A stretch of 64,000 nucleotides of DNA from Callorhinus ursinus (lineage: Eukaryota; Chordata; Mammalia; Carnivora; Otariidae). The position numbers were made by a program, and so were the translations under genes. The notes below the pieces were generated by a model. It saw nothing but the letters and a program-made list of their open reading frames with translations, was not told where the DNA came from and made no database searches. The stretch spans positions 23,252,194 to 23,316,193 of the forward strand of contig NW_020312903.1 in assembly GCF_003265705.1 (NCBI RefSeq), in the 5' to 3' direction. This document shows, piece after piece, positions 61,257-64,000 of this stretch (position 1 is its first letter; each line of letters begins with the position of its first letter).

Positions 61257-61354
61257 GTTCATGTGTCTTGTGGTGAAAACATAAAATTTATTAAGAGTAA
61301 CATTGTATCTTCTTATTGAAGTAAAACTTTTTCTTTAATTTCTCCCCCTCACAG

Positions 61355-61441
61355 ATGTTACCAGACTTAAAAGCAGACAACCAGAGGCTAAAGGATGAAA
61401 ATGGGGCCTTGATAAGAGTTATAAGCAAACTTTCCAAATAA
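61355..61441 (+). CDS. PPP1R12A: PPP1R12A last exon: leucine zipper and stop
   Basis: Coding part of the terminal exon: 28 codons, residues 1003-1030, [20 protein letters not shown] then RVISKLSK, and TAA at 61439-61441. Canonical leucine-zipper-positive tail, which in the family binds cGMP-dependent kinase I alpha. Acceptor tttaatttctccccctcacag. If read after the 31-nt exon the frame shifts and stops at 61398. The stop codon lies inside an AATAAA (61437-61442), probably coincidental because the 3' UTR clearly continues. Confidence 0.98.
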   Translation: MLPDLKADNQRLKDENGALIRVISKLSK

Positions 61442-62238
61442 AAAGCAGCAAATAATGGAATTGCACATATTAGCAACCCAGTGGACCATAACTGACAGTC
61501 ACTGGAAGCCTGGGAAGAATCCTTGGAGACTGTCATTTTTGGATATCCTGCCAAATGCCCTCTTATCTAGGAATTTTGTTTTGTTCACTTTTCTGGTTTT
61601 TTTTTTTCTTGTATCAAGACCATTGTTTCATGTTAATGCAGCTGCTGAGAAGATTTTTTTTTTAATGACTGAGAAAACTTGTTTACAGCTCCAGCATATA
61701 AGGAAAGTGTTCAAGGCCAGATATGCCTCAGATACTTAACCAGTAAGCCTTAGTTGTACATAAATACTTTTGTGTCAACAAAAACTTTCAGCTCTCACAG
61801 AAGACAGTTATTCAACATTTTTTGATGTGCCACAGTTCCAGTTTTTCGATATTTAATTTTTTGCTTTACATCTAAGTTTGGGTTTGTATTTTTTTCCTTC
61901 TAACTCTTCATGTGGCAGACTCTTCTATGTTTTCACAGCTTTCTCATTTACAGAAAAGAACACTCGTTCTTCTGATATCGTTGTTATGTATTAGGCTAAT
62001 GCTGTGTTGTCTTCCACCTGGAACTGAATTGCTTGGTGGAACATTTGCTTTCACTGTTTGTGCAATATGCATTTATTTCTTATATGAATGCTTTAAAGTC
62101 AATTGAGATTAGGTTCTTTTAAGTCCTCTTTTCTGCCTTCATTGGTCACTTTTTGTTTTTGTTTGTTTTTTATTATTGTAGTATAAGATGTTAGATTCTG
62201 TAATCTTCACGTTCATTTTAGCAGGTACTGAGTGATGC

Positions 62239-62246
62239 TGTATATA
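62239..62246 (+). promoter_or_regulatory. Possible Pumilio response element
   Basis: TGTATATA matches the UGUANAUA consensus within the 3' UTR. An 8-mer in an AT-rich UTR can occur by chance; conservation would decide. Confidence 0.3.
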
Positions 62247-63491
62247 TAAATAAGTGTATTGTTTTGATTTTTAGAACACCACATGGTATGCTTGACTATT
62301 TCCTTATTTCAAATGTCTGTTAATGCAAAGTAGGCTACTCCATAATAGTGTTAAAACAAAATTTGCTAACAATGTGATATAAAGACTTTAAAAGTAACAC
62401 ATTATATGGAGCCCTATCTTTACAAAAGTTTTCTACTGTAAAGTGCTTTTACTTTTATTTCCAGTTTTCATTTGGTAGTATTCAACCACAATTAAAGTTG
62501 CATAAGATAATTGCTTCACATTTCACATACCTATATTTATCTGAGTGCTGTCTAAAACTGTTGTGCTAGCCAAAGTAATGCTATGAAATCATTTGCAGAC
62601 TTAACCCGTGAGTTAATGTAAAATGCACTGTTATGCCATGTGAAGAGGCATTGACTTTGATACCACCATCATGTTCAGACCATTTTATACATTTCAGTGG
62701 CCTTTTTAAAAAAAAAAGAAAGAAAAGAAAAAAAAAAGCAAAACCAAGTACCTAGTGAAGATGGCTTTTCTTTGGACAAATAGCTTTTATATTTTCATCA
62801 AACCATGCAAAAAATACTACATCTTTCTGGCACATAACTGTCTCCTTAACCACTGAACAGTTCAGCCATTTGAATAAATTGTACATCATAAAGCTTATAG
62901 TAGCTAATTGTATTATTGATTGTATTGTATACTATATTAAATGTGAATTTGTACCCCTTCATTTTAAAAGGTCATTGTGTTCTACTGCCTATTTTAGATT
63001 ACTTTGGGGCTGGGAAAGGGTGTTTTGGTAAGCAGGATTTTAAGTCCTCTCTCTCTTGATTGGTTTTATGAAGATATAAGGTTATGCTCTTACTACCAAG
63101 CTCAGGATTCTTGATTTTTAAAGGTACAAGGATAGTTATGGGAATTTTATTTTTGGTTATATTTGAACTGTATGAATGGTGGGTCTGAATATAGAGAATT
63201 TCCATGGTCTTATGTGGACGTAAAATATACAGATAATTGATCAGTTTGAGTGACTGCAACATGTTCTGGTTGCACAACAGTTAGGCATGCTAAGGATTAT
63301 ATTTGTGAAGTTTGGATGCCTGTGAAGAATGATTAAATACATGTTTCTAATATTTTAGTGTTTTGTATTTAGGTTATTTATTCTTTGTATCTAAAACTGA
63401 ACAGCTACTGTGCTATTATATTGGTTTTATTGGTAGTATTGAGCAGACCTTGTTTCTGCATGAAACTAGTTGCAAAACCCACTATTTTGGA

Positions 63492-63532
63492 AATAAAAAT
63501 GTATTTTGACATATACAAATAAAATGAATAAA
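63492..63532 (+). promoter_or_regulatory. Cluster of three poly(A) signals
   Basis: AATAAA at 63492-63497, 63518-63523 and 63527-63532, followed by a GT-containing stretch (aaatgtgtgacctttt). This is the likely main polyadenylation region, giving a 3' UTR of about 2.1 kb, in line with the known size of MYPT1 mRNA. Confidence 0.75.
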
Positions 63533-63550
63533 ACTATTTTAAATGTGTGA

Positions 63551-64000
63551 CCTTTTACTGAAGACACTTAAATTTTGTTCTGAGATATTTAAATTCTGCA
63601 TGGGTATTTTTTCACTAATTGCTTTACTTGGATTCCAATTTGAATAATTTCTGAAATTGTAATATTGTGATAATTTGCACAACATTGTACATGCACATCT
63701 GTAAATGCAATCTTAATTGCCATATTTATGCAATCTGTGTACCAATTTGGACAAATGTTTATATATTTTACATAAAGCTGTCTGTATGCAGAATCTGAGA
63801 ACTAGTTTTTTTATGATAATAGGTGGGTAAAAAATAATAACAGTGAGTCTCAAGATAGTAGCTTTGTAGCACAAGATTTCATTTACATAAACATTTTGTG
63901 GTTTCTAAATTAAACCTGTGCTTTTTTCTTAGCTGCAAACATGGGGTTGGGAATGCATATAAAGATAATATTCCATTGAGATGTAAAATATTAGATCATT
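63551..64000 (+). other. Downstream flank or extended 3' UTR
   Basis: No repeat or open frame recognised. AT-rich and non-repetitive; a CATAAA variant signal lies near 63770. Could be the distal part of a longer 3' UTR or intergenic flank. Confidence 0.5.

Larger units (their letters stand above)
58803..61354 (+). other. Last canonical intron, holds alternative 3' exons
   Basis: 2.55 kb. Contains the alternative terminal exon (59662-59796), its poly(A) signal (59984-59989), a TA-rich tract (about 60080-60160) and the presumed 31-nt exon (61226-61256). No transposon recognised. A relatively GC-balanced stretch at 60975-61130 has no assigned role. Confidence 0.8.
5715..63550 (+). other. PPP1R12A: PPP1R12A (MYPT1) gene, 3' three quarters
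   Basis: Gene-level entry. Twenty exons encode residues about 266-1030 of the myosin phosphatase targeting subunit 1. The product binds PP1 catalytic subunit beta/delta and the small M20 subunit, and directs dephosphorylation of myosin light chain. It is a cytosolic and cytoskeletal regulator of smooth-muscle relaxation, cell shape and mitosis. Known family regulation: Rho-kinase phosphorylation of Thr696 and Thr853 inhibits, and the C-terminal leucine zipper couples to cGMP-dependent kinase. All 20 exon junctions keep the reading frame, all introns are GT-AG, and no in-frame stop occurs, so this is an intact host gene and not a processed copy. The PP1-docking and main ankyrin exons lie before position 1. 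The promoter is not in the window. Confidence 0.97.
61442..63550 (+). other. PPP1R12A: PPP1R12A 3' UTR
   Basis: About 2.1 kb following the stop, free of recognisable SINE or LINE insertions, unlike the introns, which fits a constrained UTR. A-rich tract at 62707-62742, a Pumilio-type UGUAUAUA at 62239-62246, an internal AATAAA at 62873-62878, and a cluster of three AATAAA at the end. The exact cleavage site cannot be read. Sequence beyond 63550 also lacks repeats, so a longer UTR form is possible. Confidence 0.85.

Noticed and set aside
61437..61442. AATAAA overlapping the canonical stop codon
   Set aside because: Cleavage there would leave almost no 3' UTR, and the repeat-free 2.1 kb with a three-signal cluster fits the true end.
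1..64000. CRISPR arrays, operons, bacterial or viral systems
   Set aside because: No regular spaced repeats, no prokaryotic gene structure and no retroviral genes were seen; the window is a mammalian gene with retrotransposons.

Overview
This is a mammalian nuclear window, about 64% A+T, intron-dominated and littered with lysine-tRNA-derived CAN SINEs (head about GGGGCGCCTGGGTGGCTCAG, internal CT-rich tract, A-rich tail). CAN SINEs are restricted to carnivorans. The abundant arctoid-like form, the L1 3' ends that accompany it and the lack of the typical dog SINEC_Cf head suggest a caniform such as a bear, seal or mustelid. That is inference; the species is not named by the sequence.

Everything protein-coding that I can support belongs to one gene on the + strand: the 3' three quarters of PPP1R12A (MYPT1), the myosin-phosphatase targeting subunit. 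Twenty canonical exons are placed between 5715 and 61441, joined by AG/GT introns with consistent phases. They encode the last ankyrin-region segment, the acidic block, the Ser/Thr-rich centre with the alternatively spliced central insert, the Lys/Glu-rich coiled region, both Rho-kinase inhibitory threonines (696 and 853), a 17-nt microexon, and the C-terminal coiled coil/leucine zipper. The 3' UTR runs to three overlapping AATAAA signals near 63.5 kb. Counting codons back from the stop puts the expected residues at 853, 696 and 445, so numbering matches human MYPT1 over that span. The first exons (PP1-docking motif, most ankyrin repeats) lie upstream of the window.

Three extra exon-like segments stand out. 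(1) 18987-19103 is a 117-nt, phase 0/0 open segment with good splice sites encoding 39 residues. It copies the PASWRxGLRKTG core of the next exon but replaces the phosphorylatable Ser445 position with Ile. (2) 59662-59796 is an alternative terminal exon encoding a second zipper-like tail that resembles the PPP1R12B tail, with its own stop and poly(A) signal. (3) 61226-61256 is exactly 31 nt and, if included, shifts the last exon into the frame that stops early. This is the behaviour described for the smooth-muscle leucine-zipper-negative exon.

Layout: 1-5.7 kb intron; 5.7-6.8 kb three exons; 11.3 kb one exon; 18.9-24 kb a cluster (candidate exon plus five exons of the central region); 24-30.6 kb a SINE-rich intron; 30.6-34.7 kb four exons including both inhibitory sites; 34.7-43 kb an intron holding a nearly complete but dead antisense L1 (35023-40590) with a 14-bp target-site duplication; 43-51.1 kb four short exons; 51.1-61.4 kb coiled-coil and zipper exons with alternative 3' ends; 61.4-63.5 kb 3' UTR. 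The remaining content is CAN SINEs, LINE fragments, MIR/L2 remnants, a DNA transposon fossil and microsatellites. No second gene, functional RNA gene, CRISPR array or viral gene was seen.
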